This document shows, in pieces, positions 1 to 6,925 of a stretch of 15,628 nucleotides of DNA. The first letter of the stretch is position 1, and the number at the start of each line of letters is the position of its first letter. Both the position numbers and the translations under genes were made by a program. The stretch is from Candidatus Pelagibacterales bacterium. GTDB taxonomy: Bacteria; Pseudomonadota; Alphaproteobacteria; Rickettsiales; UBA1997. The notes beneath the pieces are model-generated. The model worked only from the letters and a program-made list of their open reading frames with translations. It was not told the DNA's origin and made no database searches. The DNA is taken from positions 1 to 15,628 of the forward strand of contig VHBV01000010.1 in NCBI GenBank assembly GCA_016882165.1, read 5' to 3'.

Positions 1-695
1 GTCCAAGTAACAGGAATAAACAAAATAATAAATAACCAATAGCTTTTAACAAAATTAGAAAATGCTATCAAAGAAAGAGTAACTGCTGGCAAATCTATAT
101 CTTGTGCCAATAAAAAAGCAGTGACCTTTGGAACTACAACAGAAGTCATAATTGCCATTACCAAAAACATTAGTAGAATACCAAAAGAAGGACCAATAGT
201 AGCTTTTCTGGTCTTTCTTTTCATGTCCATATTCCACTTCAAATCTTCAACAATATTGGTAAAACTTTCTGTAAAGTTACCTGTTTTTTCACCAGTTAAA
301 ATCAATCCAACATAAACAGGGTTAAAAATGTTTGGATATTTTTTTAAACTTTCTGAAAGTAAACTGCCATTTTTAATTAAATCATAAATTTCACCCATCA
401 AGCTTTTAACTTTTGGAGAGTCAGAATTTTCTTTAAGATCTTGAATTGAGTCAATAATTGAGATTCCGGCTCGATCAAGCTGTTCTAAATGAACAAAAGT
501 AGTTATTAAATCTTTTTGTTTTATTCTATTCAAAAAAGAAAGGGAACTTTTCTTTCCTTCAGCAACTTTACAATCAACAAGATCTTCTCCCATTCTTTTT
601 AAAATGGCCATTAATTCGCTTTGATTTTCAGCGACCATTTTTCCACTAACTTTTTTACCTTTATCGTTGATTGAAGTGTAACTATATTGAGGCAT
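1..695 (-). CDS. Type II secretion / type IV pilus inner-membrane protein, GspF/PilC family (partial, 3' end outside window)
   Basis: The first 231 residues of a T2SS-F family polytopic protein are present; the reading frame is open to the left edge. Family members are about 400 residues, so roughly the first half is here. GspF/PilC forms the inner-membrane platform that works with the assembly ATPase to build a pilus or pseudopilus. The N-terminus (MPQYSYTSINDKGKKVSG) is typical. The first F domain lies at about residues 60-185, with the family signature PNIFNPVYVGLILTGEKTGN at 121-140. A first membrane segment is at about 166-189 and a second at about 207-229. The start is ATG at 693-695, 7 nt after a TAAGG Shine-Dalgarno that overlaps the def stop codon, so the two genes are probably co-transcribed and translationally coupled. 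No other secretion or pilus gene is visible, so type II secretion cannot be told from type IV pilus. Confidence 0.88.
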   Translation of the reverse strand, partial: MPQYSYTSINDKGKKVSGKMVAENQSELMAILKRMGEDLVDCKVAEGKKSSLSFLNRIKQKDLITTFVHLEQLDRAGISIIDSIQDLKENSDSPKVKSLMGEIYDLIKNGSLLSESLKKYPNIFNPVYVGLILTGEKTGNFTESFTNIVEDLKWNMDMKRKTRKATIGPSFGILLMFLVMAIMTSVVVPKVTAFLLAQDIDLPAVTLSLIAFSNFVKSYWLFIILFIPVTW

Positions 696-704
696 TTTTT
701 GACC

Positions 705-1250
705 TTACTTATTTTTTTTCATTTTTTTAAGAATCATTTCTCTTTTAATTTTAGAGATATGATCAACAAAAGTAACACCATTTAAATGATCAATTTCATG
801 TTGTATACATGTTGCCATAATTCCATCTAAATTCATTGATTGTTCTTTTCCATAATAATCAAGAAATTTTACTCTGACCTCTGAAGGTCTCTCTACCTCA
901 GCTCTTGCACCAGGGAAAGACAAACATCCCTCATTGAAGCTTGACAATTCTTTAGACTTTTCAACTATTTCAGGATTAACAAAATAAAGCGTATTTGTGT
1001 TTTTCACATGAAATACACCGCAAGAACCATGATCATGATGGTGATGATGATCTTCATAATCAATATCAATAACCAAAACTCTTTTTAAAACACCAACTTG
1101 AACTGCAGCCAAACCAATTCCACCTTCCGCATACATAGTTTGAACCATATTATCCATCAATTTTCGCAATTCATCGTCAACTTTGTCAACAGGCTTTGAA
1201 ATCATTTTCAGTAAAGGATCTGGCGATAAAACCAGAGGAAGAATTGTCAT
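705..1250 (-). CDS. def: Peptide deformylase
   Basis: Removes the formyl group from the initiator methionine of new proteins; a cytoplasmic metallo-hydrolase acting at the ribosome exit. It has 181 residues, normal for the family. All three signature motifs are intact: GIGLAAVQ (44-51), EGCLS (107-111, metal ligand Cys109) and HEIDH (151-155, metal ligands His151 and His155, catalytic Glu152). Residues 61-80 hold an unusual histidine run (His68-72, Asp73, His74) in the surface loop between the VLVIDI strand and the next strand. The C-terminus is lysine-rich. In many bacteria def sits beside fmt; here the upstream gene is purN, itself a formyltransferase but of purine synthesis, 177 nt away, and the downstream gene is gspF. 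def has its own promoter with a leader of about 110 nt. Confidence 0.96.
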   Translation of the reverse strand: MTILPLVLSPDPLLKMISKPVDKVDDELRKLMDNMVQTMYAEGGIGLAAVQVGVLKRVLVIDIDYEDHHHHHDHGSCGVFHVKNTNTLYFVNPEIVEKSKELSSFNEGCLSFPGARAEVERPSEVRVKFLDYYGKEQSMNLDGIMATCIQHEIDHLNGVTFVDHISKIKREMILKKMKKNK

Positions 1251-1367
1251 ATTGAAACTATTATTTGGTAATTATTTTGTAGCTATTAACTTAAGTTCTG
1301 ATTTCAAAATTTAAACAAGTTTTTCTAAATTTTAAACTCTCAAAAAAAATTGTACAAAATTGCTTAA

Positions 1368-1395
1368 ATTATAGCAAAAATAACATCATGAACAA
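1368..1395 (-). promoter_or_regulatory. Predicted sigma-70 promoter of def (extended -10)
   Basis: On the minus strand a TATAAT -10 box (1368-1373) is preceded by TGC, giving an extended -10 (TGnTATAAT). A weak -35 TTGTTC (1390-1395) lies 16 nt upstream. Transcription would start near 1361, giving a leader of about 110 nt before the def ATG. It lies in the 177-nt gap after purN, so def and gspF can be expressed independently of purN. Confidence 0.55.
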
Positions 1396-1427
1396 AAATA
1401 GTAAATTTATGTTTCTTTATTTAAGAA

Positions 1428-2030
1428 TTACTGAATTTTTTCACAAATAATTCTCAAAGCTTGAGGATAAATTTTATGTTCACTTTTTAGAATGCGACTT
1501 GCCAAGCTTTCTTTACTATCACCTGGCATAACTTCCACTCTTTCTTGTAAAATAATTGGACCCGAGTCCATTTCTTCGCGAACAAAATGAACAGTACAAC
1601 CCGAAACTTTAGCACCCATTTTAATTGCATCTCCAACCGCATCAGCACCTTTAAATTCAGGCAAAAGAGATGGATGAATATTAATTAGTTTATCAAACCA
1701 TTTTTGCACAAACCATGGCGACAAAAGACGCATAAAACCTGCCAAACAAATAAACTCAGCTTCTGATTTCTCAATTTCTTCGTTAACTTTTTTATCAAAA
1801 TTTTCGCGAGCCATTTCTTTAGAAATTGAAATATCATTAAAATCTTTGTGATTCACAATAGCAGTTTTAATTCCTTTACTTTCAGCAAATTTTAATCCTT
1901 CAGCATCAATTTTATTTGATAAAACAAGAACAACTTCTGCTGGAAAATCTTTTTCTTCACAAGCTTCGACAAGAGCTTTCATATTGCTACCACGACCAGA
2001 AATAAGAATTGCGACTTTAGTTTTTTTCAT
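1428..2030 (-). CDS. purN: Phosphoribosylglycinamide formyltransferase (GART)
   Basis: Transfers a formyl group from 10-formyltetrahydrofolate to GAR, the third step of de novo IMP synthesis. The protein has 200 residues, near the usual 190-215. The phosphate-binding GRGSN loop is at residues 12-16. The catalytic triad of the family is present as Asn117 and His119 (in NIHPSLLP) and Asp155 (in EEMDSGPIILQ). The segment EFKGADAVGDAIKMGAKVSG matches alphaproteobacterial enzymes in position. The gene stands alone: purM is not adjacent, and argG lies 453 nt upstream with a hairpin between. The promoter is so close to the ATG that the mRNA may have little or no leader. Retention of purN shows that this organism can run at least part of purine synthesis, unlike Rickettsia. 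Confidence 0.96.
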   Translation of the reverse strand: MKKTKVAILISGRGSNMKALVEACEEKDFPAEVVLVLSNKIDAEGLKFAESKGIKTAIVNHKDFNDISISKEMARENFDKKVNEEIEKSEAEFICLAGFMRLLSPWFVQKWFDKLINIHPSLLPEFKGADAVGDAIKMGAKVSGCTVHFVREEMDSGPIILQERVEVMPGDSKESLASRILKSEHKIYPQALRIICEKIQ

Positions 2031-2035
2031 GGTTT

Positions 2036-2063
2036 GTTATAAAAAATATAAATTAATTGACAA
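2036..2063 (-). promoter_or_regulatory. Predicted promoter of purN, giving a leaderless or very short-leader mRNA
   Basis: On the minus strand TTGTCA (2058-2063, 5/6 match to the -35 consensus) and TATAAC (2036-2041, 5/6 match to -10) are separated by 16 nt. The -10 box ends five bases before the purN ATG, so the expected start site falls on or next to the A of the start codon. A second reading (TTGTAA at 2069-2074, 18-nt spacer, TATATT at 2045-2050) would give a leader of roughly 8 nt. Confidence 0.5.
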
Positions 2064-2081
2064 TTGAGTTACAAGAATTTG

Positions 2082-2110
2082 GCTGAACTTGGTTTCTAAC
2101 CAAGTTCAGC
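2082..2110. repeat. Perfect 13-bp inverted repeat with 3-nt loop
   Basis: Left arm 2082-2094 (GCTGAACTTGGTT), loop TCT at 2095-2097, right arm 2098-2110. It is the tightest and most G+C-rich stem in this gap. On the plus strand it is followed by TTTT, as in an intrinsic terminator, but no plus-strand gene precedes it. On the minus strand, the direction of argG and purN, the trailing sequence is not T-rich. It ends about 20 nt upstream of the purN -35 box. Confidence 0.7.
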
Positions 2111-2427
2111 TTTTCATTCCTTTAATTTCATGTTTGAAATGAACCTTAATAGTAGGTCAGAAGACCGAATTTTGCGATGAACTTAATCTTTAATAAAAAG
2201 AAAAATTAATAGACACAAAAAAAGCAGATGATTGCCATATTAGCATTTCCACTATTTACTAATGCAATCAAAAAACCAAAAAAGTTTTCTTTCATGTTTT
2301 TGTTTTATTATCCTACCACCCTTAGGTTGGTTAATAATTATTTCTTAACAAAAACTAAAGATAAAAAGTTCTTGAAAAGAAATTATCAAAACATCAATTA
2401 CCGCCTTATTGAATATATTAAATTATA

Positions 2428-2447
2428 GATTTTAAGATAATAAAATC
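2428..2447 (-). terminator. Weak candidate terminator hairpin of argG
   Basis: GATTTTA/TAAAATC arms (2428-2434 and 2441-2447) with a 6-nt loop begin 36 nt past the argG stop. The stem is almost all A-T and the minus-strand sequence after it is only moderately T-rich (TATAATTTAATATATT), so termination here is uncertain. Confidence 0.25.
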
Positions 2448-2483
2448 AATTTTTAGTCAGGATATAAAAAAGTTTAATTACTT

Positions 2484-3695
2484 TTAATACTTCAACCTAC
2501 CACCAATTCTAAGTCTCAATGCATTAAGCTTAATAAATCCTGCGGCATCTTTTTGGTCGTAAACTGAATCTTCTTCAAAAGTTACATGAGCTTCAGAATA
2601 CAAACTTTTTGATGATTTTCTAGAAACAACAGATGCACTTCCTTTATATAGCTTTAAAGTAACTGATCCCTCAACATTCTCTTGCGACTTGTCAATTAAG
2701 GCCTGTAACATTTCACGCTCTGGTGAGAACCAAAAACCATTATAAATTAAACTAGCATATCTTGGCATCAATTCGTCTTTCAAATGAGCTGCTTCACGAT
2801 CCAAAGTGATTGATTCCATAGCGCGATGAGCAGCAAGCAAAATTGTACCACCCGGAGTTTCATAAACACCACGCGATTTCATACCAACAAAACGATTTTC
2901 CACCAAATCTAAACGACCAATTCCATTTTTACCACCAAGCTCGTTCAACTTGGTTAAAATTTCATGAGGCTTCATTTTCTGTCCATCAATTGCAACTGGA
3001 TCACCTTTTTTGAACTCAATTTCAATAATTGTTGGTGTATTTGGTGCTTCTTCAGGACTTACTGTACGCTGATAAACATATTCTGGAGCAGCTTGAGATG
3101 GATCTTCCAAAACTTTTCCTTCACTTGAAGTATGAAGCAAGTTTGCATCAACAGAATAAGGTGCTTCACCGCGTTTATCTTTTGCAACTGGAATTTGATT
3201 TTTTTCAGCATAATCAATCAATTTTGTGCGCGAATTTAAAGCCCATTCTCTCCAAGGTGCAATAATTTTAATGTCTGGCTTATTTGCATAATAAGAAAGT
3301 TCAAAACGAACTTGGTCATTTCCTTTACCGGTTGCACCATGAGCAACAGCATCAGCACCAACCATTTTAGCAATTTCAATTTGGCGTTTTGCAATTAATG
3401 GACGAGCAATTGAAGTGCCAAGCAAATAGACACCTTCATAAACTGTATTTGCTCTGAACATAGGAAATACATAGTCACGAACAAATTCTTCTCTAAGATC
3501 TTCGATAAAAATTTCTTTTACACCAAGTTTTTTGGCTTTTTCACGCGCTGGCTCAAGCTCTTCACCCTGCCCTAAATCAGCAGTAAATGTAACAACTTCA
3601 CAATCATAATTCTCTTGTAACCACTTTAAAATTACTGAAGTGTCAAGACCACCAGAATAGGCTAAAACAACTTTCTTTACTTTTTTATTTGTCAT
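2484..3695 (-). CDS. argG: Argininosuccinate synthase
   Basis: ATP-dependent condensation of citrulline and aspartate to argininosuccinate, the penultimate step of arginine synthesis; cytoplasmic. It has 403 residues, the usual length. The N-type ATP-pyrophosphatase P-loop SGGLDTS is at residues 14-20. The substrate-binding stretch GATGKGNDQVRF is at 120-131, and the downstream RGVYETPGGTILLAAHRAME and YNGFWFSPERE blocks are intact. No argH or other arginine gene is in view. The next minus-strand gene, purN, is separated by 453 nt with its own promoter, so argG is probably monocistronic. It diverges from the GNAT-yihY-folC unit across a gap of about 90 nt. I see no good Shine-Dalgarno ahead of the ATG at 3693-3695. 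Confidence 0.97.
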   Translation of the reverse strand: MTNKKVKKVVLAYSGGLDTSVILKWLQENYDCEVVTFTADLGQGEELEPAREKAKKLGVKEIFIEDLREEFVRDYVFPMFRANTVYEGVYLLGTSIARPLIAKRQIEIAKMVGADAVAHGATGKGNDQVRFELSYYANKPDIKIIAPWREWALNSRTKLIDYAEKNQIPVAKDKRGEAPYSVDANLLHTSSEGKVLEDPSQAAPEYVYQRTVSPEEAPNTPTIIEIEFKKGDPVAIDGQKMKPHEILTKLNELGGKNGIGRLDLVENRFVGMKSRGVYETPGGTILLAAHRAMESITLDREAAHLKDELMPRYASLIYNGFWFSPEREMLQALIDKSQENVEGSVTLKLYKGSASVVSRKSSKSLYSEAHVTFEEDSVYDQKDAAGFIKLNALRLRIGGRLKY

Positions 3696-3733
3696 TTGAA
3701 ATTTGATTATTAACTTAATTAATGAAACTTTGA

Positions 3734-3761
3734 CTGCAAACAGCTTTTTGCAGCCTTTTTT
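3734..3761 (+). terminator. Hairpin followed by a T-run in the leader of the GNAT-yihY-folC unit (attenuator-like)
   Basis: Perfect 7-bp arms CTGCAAA (3734-3740) and TTTGCAG (3747-3753) around a 6-nt loop, then CC and six T (3756-3761). This is intrinsic-terminator geometry on the plus strand, lying 25 nt before the GNAT ATG rather than after a gene. The same dyad lies about 40 nt upstream of argG on the other strand, so it could instead be an operator shared by the two divergent units. Confidence 0.4.
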
Positions 3762-3786
3762 GCAATCTTCAAATGGAAAAAATAAA

Positions 3787-4221
3787 ATGCAAATAAAAGA
3801 AATCCAAAGCCGTGAAGAAATTTTTGAAACTTATAGCGTCTTAAAGCAAATTTACGACGAATTAAATCAAGAAACTTACATTGAAGATATACTAAATATG
3901 ATGCAACGTGGCTATAAGATGGCTGCAGTTTTTGAAAGACACGAAGATGAAAATGGAAAATGCATTGGTGTTGTTGGAATAAGAATTATAAGAAAACTAC
4001 ATTATGGAAAAGCGGTAGAAATTGAAGATTTTATGATTGATCGTCAAAGAAGAAATATTGGTGTAGGAAAAATGCTGATCAGATGGGTTGAGTGGCAGGC
4101 TGCTGTTTTTGGGTGTAAAAAAATAATAGGAGTTTTAGAAACAAAAAGACTTGAATCACAAAGAATCTTTTCCAGAGAGAAGTTCAATATTGACGGTTTT
4201 TTCTTTCAAAAATCTGACTAA
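3787..4221 (+). CDS. GNAT-family N-acetyltransferase
   Basis: Predicted acyl-CoA-dependent acetyltransferase; substrate unknown. I start it at ATG 3787 (144 residues, MQIKEIQSREE), because the open frame upstream of it begins only with TTG codons inside the divergent promoter region. The acetyl-CoA pyrophosphate-binding motif A is at about residues 85-95 (DRQRRNIGVGK; Arg89, Gly92, Gly94). It is preceded by the VVGIRIIRKLHYGKAVEIEDFMI strands and followed by a helix (MLIRWVEWQA) and a motif-B-like IGVLETKRLESQRIFSREKF. That order fits a single complete GNAT domain. The stop codon overlaps the start of the yihY-like gene by one base (TAATG), so the two are translationally coupled. The context (membrane protein, folC) does not reveal the substrate. 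Confidence 0.82.
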   Translation: MQIKEIQSREEIFETYSVLKQIYDELNQETYIEDILNMMQRGYKMAAVFERHEDENGKCIGVVGIRIIRKLHYGKAVEIEDFMIDRQRRNIGVGKMLIRWVEWQAAVFGCKKIIGVLETKRLESQRIFSREKFNIDGFFFQKSD

Positions 4222-5108
4222 TGATAAGTCCAAAACGCAGTAAGATTGGTTACTATTTTCGCAAATATTTCATTCTACCAGTTAAAATATTCCGAATTGC
4301 AGTTATTGACACTGTAAGACAAGATGGAATAGAACATGCTGGATACTTGGCTTTTCTAAGCCTGTTATCTTTTTTCCCATTTCTTATTTTTCTGATTTCT
4401 ATCGTTGGTTTTTTAGGAGCTTCAAACTCTGGAATTAAAATAATCTACTCAGCATTATCATATGTTCCAAAAGAATTTGTTGTTGCATTAACTCCAAGAA
4501 TTAACGAAATTATTTCCGGACCTCCCCAAACTTTTCTTACAGTTGCAATTATTGGAGTAATTTGGACTGCATCTTCTTCAGTAGAAGGCTGTCGTACTAT
4601 TCTAAATAGAGCTTATCGAGTTGCTTTTCCACCACCATATATTTTAAGAAGATTAATAAGCATTTTAGAGTTTTTTGTGATCGTCTTCTCAATGGTTGTT
4701 GGAATTGTAATATTTGTTTTGATTCCATTCTTTCTCAAAGCATTAGAACAGAAAATAAACTTTAACTTAAGCGTTGATTTTGATCTTTATTATATTCGTC
4801 ACATAGCAATTTTCTTTTTACTTACTTGCGCAACATCTTTACTTTACTACGCTTTACCAAATGCCAAACAAAAAATTAGCAAAACAATTCCCGGTTCAAT
4901 TCTTTCAGTAATTCTATGGATAATTTTGGTAAAATGCTTTGCTATTTATTTGAATAATTTTCACCAGTTTAACTTTGTTTACGGATCTCTTGCTGGCGTT
5001 ATAATTTCTTTGATGTTTTTCTATTTTATAAGCTTAGTTTTCATTCTTGGTGCAGAGTTTAACTATCACTTTCACCGCACATATAAAGTCTTTTTGAGAA
5101 AAAGATGA
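4221..5108 (+). CDS. YihY/BrkB-family inner-membrane protein
   Basis: A 295-residue polytopic membrane protein of the YihY/BrkB (formerly 'RNase BN') family. The hallmark N-terminal segment is at about residues 33-66 (RQDGIEHAGYLAFLSLLSFFPFLIF). Further helices lie at about 103-120 (with the family WTASSSVEGCRTILNRAY block), 145-172, 190-212, 225-245 and 252-282. The ALPNAKQKISKTIPGSILSVILW and FVYGSLAGVIISLMFFYFISLVFILGAEFNYH blocks are conserved in the family. The biochemical function is not established; the old ribonuclease label came from misassignment in E. coli and should not be transferred. The gene overlaps the gene before (TAATG) and folC after (ATGA), so it is the middle of a three-gene coupled unit. 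Confidence 0.88.
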   Translation: MISPKRSKIGYYFRKYFILPVKIFRIAVIDTVRQDGIEHAGYLAFLSLLSFFPFLIFLISIVGFLGASNSGIKIIYSALSYVPKEFVVALTPRINEIISGPPQTFLTVAIIGVIWTASSSVEGCRTILNRAYRVAFPPPYILRRLISILEFFVIVFSMVVGIVIFVLIPFFLKALEQKINFNLSVDFDLYYIRHIAIFFLLTCATSLLYYALPNAKQKISKTIPGSILSVILWIILVKCFAIYLNNFHQFNFVYGSLAGVIISLMFFYFISLVFILGAEFNYHFHRTYKVFLRKR

Positions 5109-6409
5109 ATTCTTATAAAACAAAAATTCCTTTTTGGCCAAATTTAAGGGGATATCGCGAAATTGATCTTGGTTTGTCAAGAGTATATGATTTACTTGCA
5201 AGGCTTGATGATCCTCATTTAAAACTACCACCAACTATACATATTGCTGGCACTAATGGTAAAGGATCAACTTTATCTTTTCTAAAAACAATTTTTGAAG
5301 AATCTGGTTTAAAAGTTCATAGCTATACATCACCTCATCTAGTTTACTTCAATGAGAGAATAAAATTAGCAGGAGTTGAAATTTCAGATCAATTTTTAAA
5401 TGAAATTTTAAGAGAATGCCAAAAAGCTGCTGAACGAAAACCACAAATTGACATAACTTTTTTTGAAGGAATAACTGTTGCCGCTTTCTTGGCTTTTAGC
5501 AAAGTTAAAGCTGATATTTTACTTCTTGAAACAGGCATGGGAGGAAAACTTGATGCTACAAATGTTTTAGATGAAGTTTTATGTTCAATTATAACACCTA
5601 TTTCTTTTGACCATACTGATTTTTTAGGAAATACCTTAGATAAAATAGCTTCCGAAAAAGCAGGAATTATAAAAAATAACTGCCCCACTTTTATAGGAAA
5701 ACAGAAATCTTTAGCACTGAAAACAATCACCAATAAAGCACATCAACAAAAATCAGAAACCTTCATTTTTAATCAGAACTGGAAAATAAATAAATATAAC
5801 AACCACTTTTTATTTGATGGTTTTGGAAGAAAATACAAATTACCAATACCTTCTTTACAAGGAGAACATCAACTAGAAAATGCTTCTTTAGCAATTGCTG
5901 TAGCTTTAAATCAAAACAAATTTCAAATTAGTGAAGAAAACATAAAATCAGCTCTTACAAAGACCTTCTGGCCTGCCCGATTGCAAAAAATAGAAAAAGG
6001 AAAATTTCATAAAATTCTACCTAATAACTGCGAAATATATCTTGATGGAAGTCACAATCACCAAGGTTCCCAAACTATCTATAAATTTCTAGAAAAACAA
6101 AAAAATAAGAAAATATTTGTTATTTTTGCAATGCTTCAAGACAAAGATTGCAATAAGTTTCTAGAAAAAATAGGACCAAAAATTGATCACTTATTTGCAC
6201 TAGAAATAGCAAATGAAGCAAAATCAAGAAAATCAGAAGAAATTGCCAGAATTGCAAAAAGCTTTAAAATAAAAACCCAAATTTCACAAAACTTTGAAGA
6301 TTCTTTTGCAAACATCTGTAGTATGATCAAGAATAATGAGGAAAACTTAATATTAATTTGTGGATCTCTATATTTGGCAGGAAGCTTTCTAGAACAGAAT
6401 CACGATTAA
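5105..6409 (+). CDS. folC: Bifunctional folylpolyglutamate / dihydrofolate synthase
   Basis: Adds glutamate to dihydropteroate and/or tetrahydrofolate, retaining folates in the cell; an ATP-dependent Mur-ligase-type enzyme. It has 434 residues, the family length. The P-loop GTNGKGS is at 49-55, followed by TSPHLVYFNERIK. LLETGMGGKLDATN and HTDFLGNTLDKIASEKAGIIK carry the magnesium- and phosphate-binding residues and the lysine expected to be carbamylated. LDGSHN and CGSLYLAG lie in the C-terminal domain. Start ATG 5105 overlaps the previous stop (ATGA). Whether it is bifunctional or only the synthetase cannot be read from sequence alone. Its product supports the formyl-folate-dependent steps represented here by purN and, through formyl-Met, def. 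Confidence 0.94.
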   Translation: MNSYKTKIPFWPNLRGYREIDLGLSRVYDLLARLDDPHLKLPPTIHIAGTNGKGSTLSFLKTIFEESGLKVHSYTSPHLVYFNERIKLAGVEISDQFLNEILRECQKAAERKPQIDITFFEGITVAAFLAFSKVKADILLLETGMGGKLDATNVLDEVLCSIITPISFDHTDFLGNTLDKIASEKAGIIKNNCPTFIGKQKSLALKTITNKAHQQKSETFIFNQNWKINKYNNHFLFDGFGRKYKLPIPSLQGEHQLENASLAIAVALNQNKFQISEENIKSALTKTFWPARLQKIEKGKFHKILPNNCEIYLDGSHNHQGSQTIYKFLEKQKNKKIFVIFAMLQDKDCNKFLEKIGPKIDHLFALEIANEAKSRKSEEIARIAKSFKIKTQISQNFEDSFANICSMIKNNEENLILICGSLYLAGSFLEQNHD

Positions 6410-6434
6410 GTAAGAGGAAAATCTATAAAAAAGA

Positions 6435-6461
6435 CGATATTATTATTCCATATTTATATCG
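6435..6461 (-). terminator. Candidate terminator of the nuo-linked minus-strand unit
   Basis: CGATAT (6435-6440) and ATATCG (6456-6461) form a short stem with a 15-nt loop in the convergent gap between folC and the 140-residue gene. Read on the minus strand it is followed directly by TCTTTTTTAT. The stem is short, so confidence is low. Confidence 0.35.
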
Positions 6462-6482
6462 ACTTAATCTTTGTTCAGTTTT

Positions 6483-6905
6483 TTACTTTGATATATATCC
6501 CAAAAATTGAGCAATACAAAAGGCGTCAAATACCATGGAAACAAAAATTAGATCCCACTTTCTGATTGGTTCTTGCAGAAATAATTTTCTTAGTAACTTT
6601 TTTCCAATTTCTTTACGAGCTTCTTCTTTTAACTTCTTTTTTTCTTCTTTAGTTAGTTTAGGTTTTTTAGGAGAACATTTTTTTAAGACATAAATATGCC
6701 AGACAAAGTAAATTATTGTCAAAATCGAAACAGAAACATCAATAACTCTTATATCATTAATTTTAATTATCTTATCGATGACAAAAAACGCAGTAAACCA
6801 TGAAACCAAGCCCCAATAATAAATCAGAACTTTTGGATTTTCTTCACCTTTTAAAGAAGCTTTGAACGAAAGTTTAATTTTTTCAAAAAACCCAGAATTT
6901 TCCAT
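6483..6905 (-). CDS. Unrecognised three-helix membrane protein with a lysine-rich loop
   Basis: I do not recognise a family for these 140 residues. Three hydrophobic segments are visible, at about 25-45 (VLIYYWGLVSWFTAFFVIDKI), 53-74 and 117-137. Helices 2 and 3 are separated by a strongly charged stretch at about 75-108, rich in Lys and Glu (KEEKKKLKEEARKE), likely a cytoplasmic amphipathic helix or short coiled coil. The start is ATG 6905, 20 nt after the nuoC stop on the same strand, so it is probably transcribed with nuoA-nuoB-nuoC. It is far too short and hydrophobic to be NuoD. It might be an accessory or assembly protein for complex I, but position is the only support. A lineage-restricted membrane protein with no respiratory role is equally possible. 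Confidence 0.7.
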   Translation of the reverse strand: MENSGFFEKIKLSFKASLKGEENPKVLIYYWGLVSWFTAFFVIDKIIKINDIRVIDVSVSILTIIYFVWHIYVLKKCSPKKPKLTKEEKKKLKEEARKEIGKKLLRKLFLQEPIRKWDLIFVSMVFDAFCIAQFLGYISK

Positions 6906-6925
6906 GCTAAAGTTAATTTTTATTT

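Larger units (their letters stand above)
2031..2483. other. Gene-free interval between argG and purN (453 nt)
   Basis: Very AT-rich. It holds the purN promoter, a perfect 13-bp hairpin at 2082-2110, a smaller perfect dyad ATTTCA/TGAAAT (about 2127-2142), an imperfect 7-bp hairpin near 2310-2330 and an AT-only hairpin just past argG. A 66-codon open frame on the plus strand (2228-2428) has no family resemblance, and its composition matches the non-coding background, so I do not call it a gene. I see no RNA gene. Confidence 0.6.

Noticed and set aside
2228..2428. 66-codon open frame on the plus strand between argG and purN
   Set aside because: Composition follows the AT-rich background, no family resemblance, no promoter, and opposite to both neighbours.
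3703..3786. TTG-initiated extension of the GNAT gene
   Set aside because: It would start 8 nt from the argG start codon, run through the hairpin and T-run, and add residues outside the GNAT fold.
4221..5108. Naming the YihY/BrkB protein ribonuclease BN
   Set aside because: That label is a historical misassignment; the sequence is a polytopic membrane protein without nuclease motifs.
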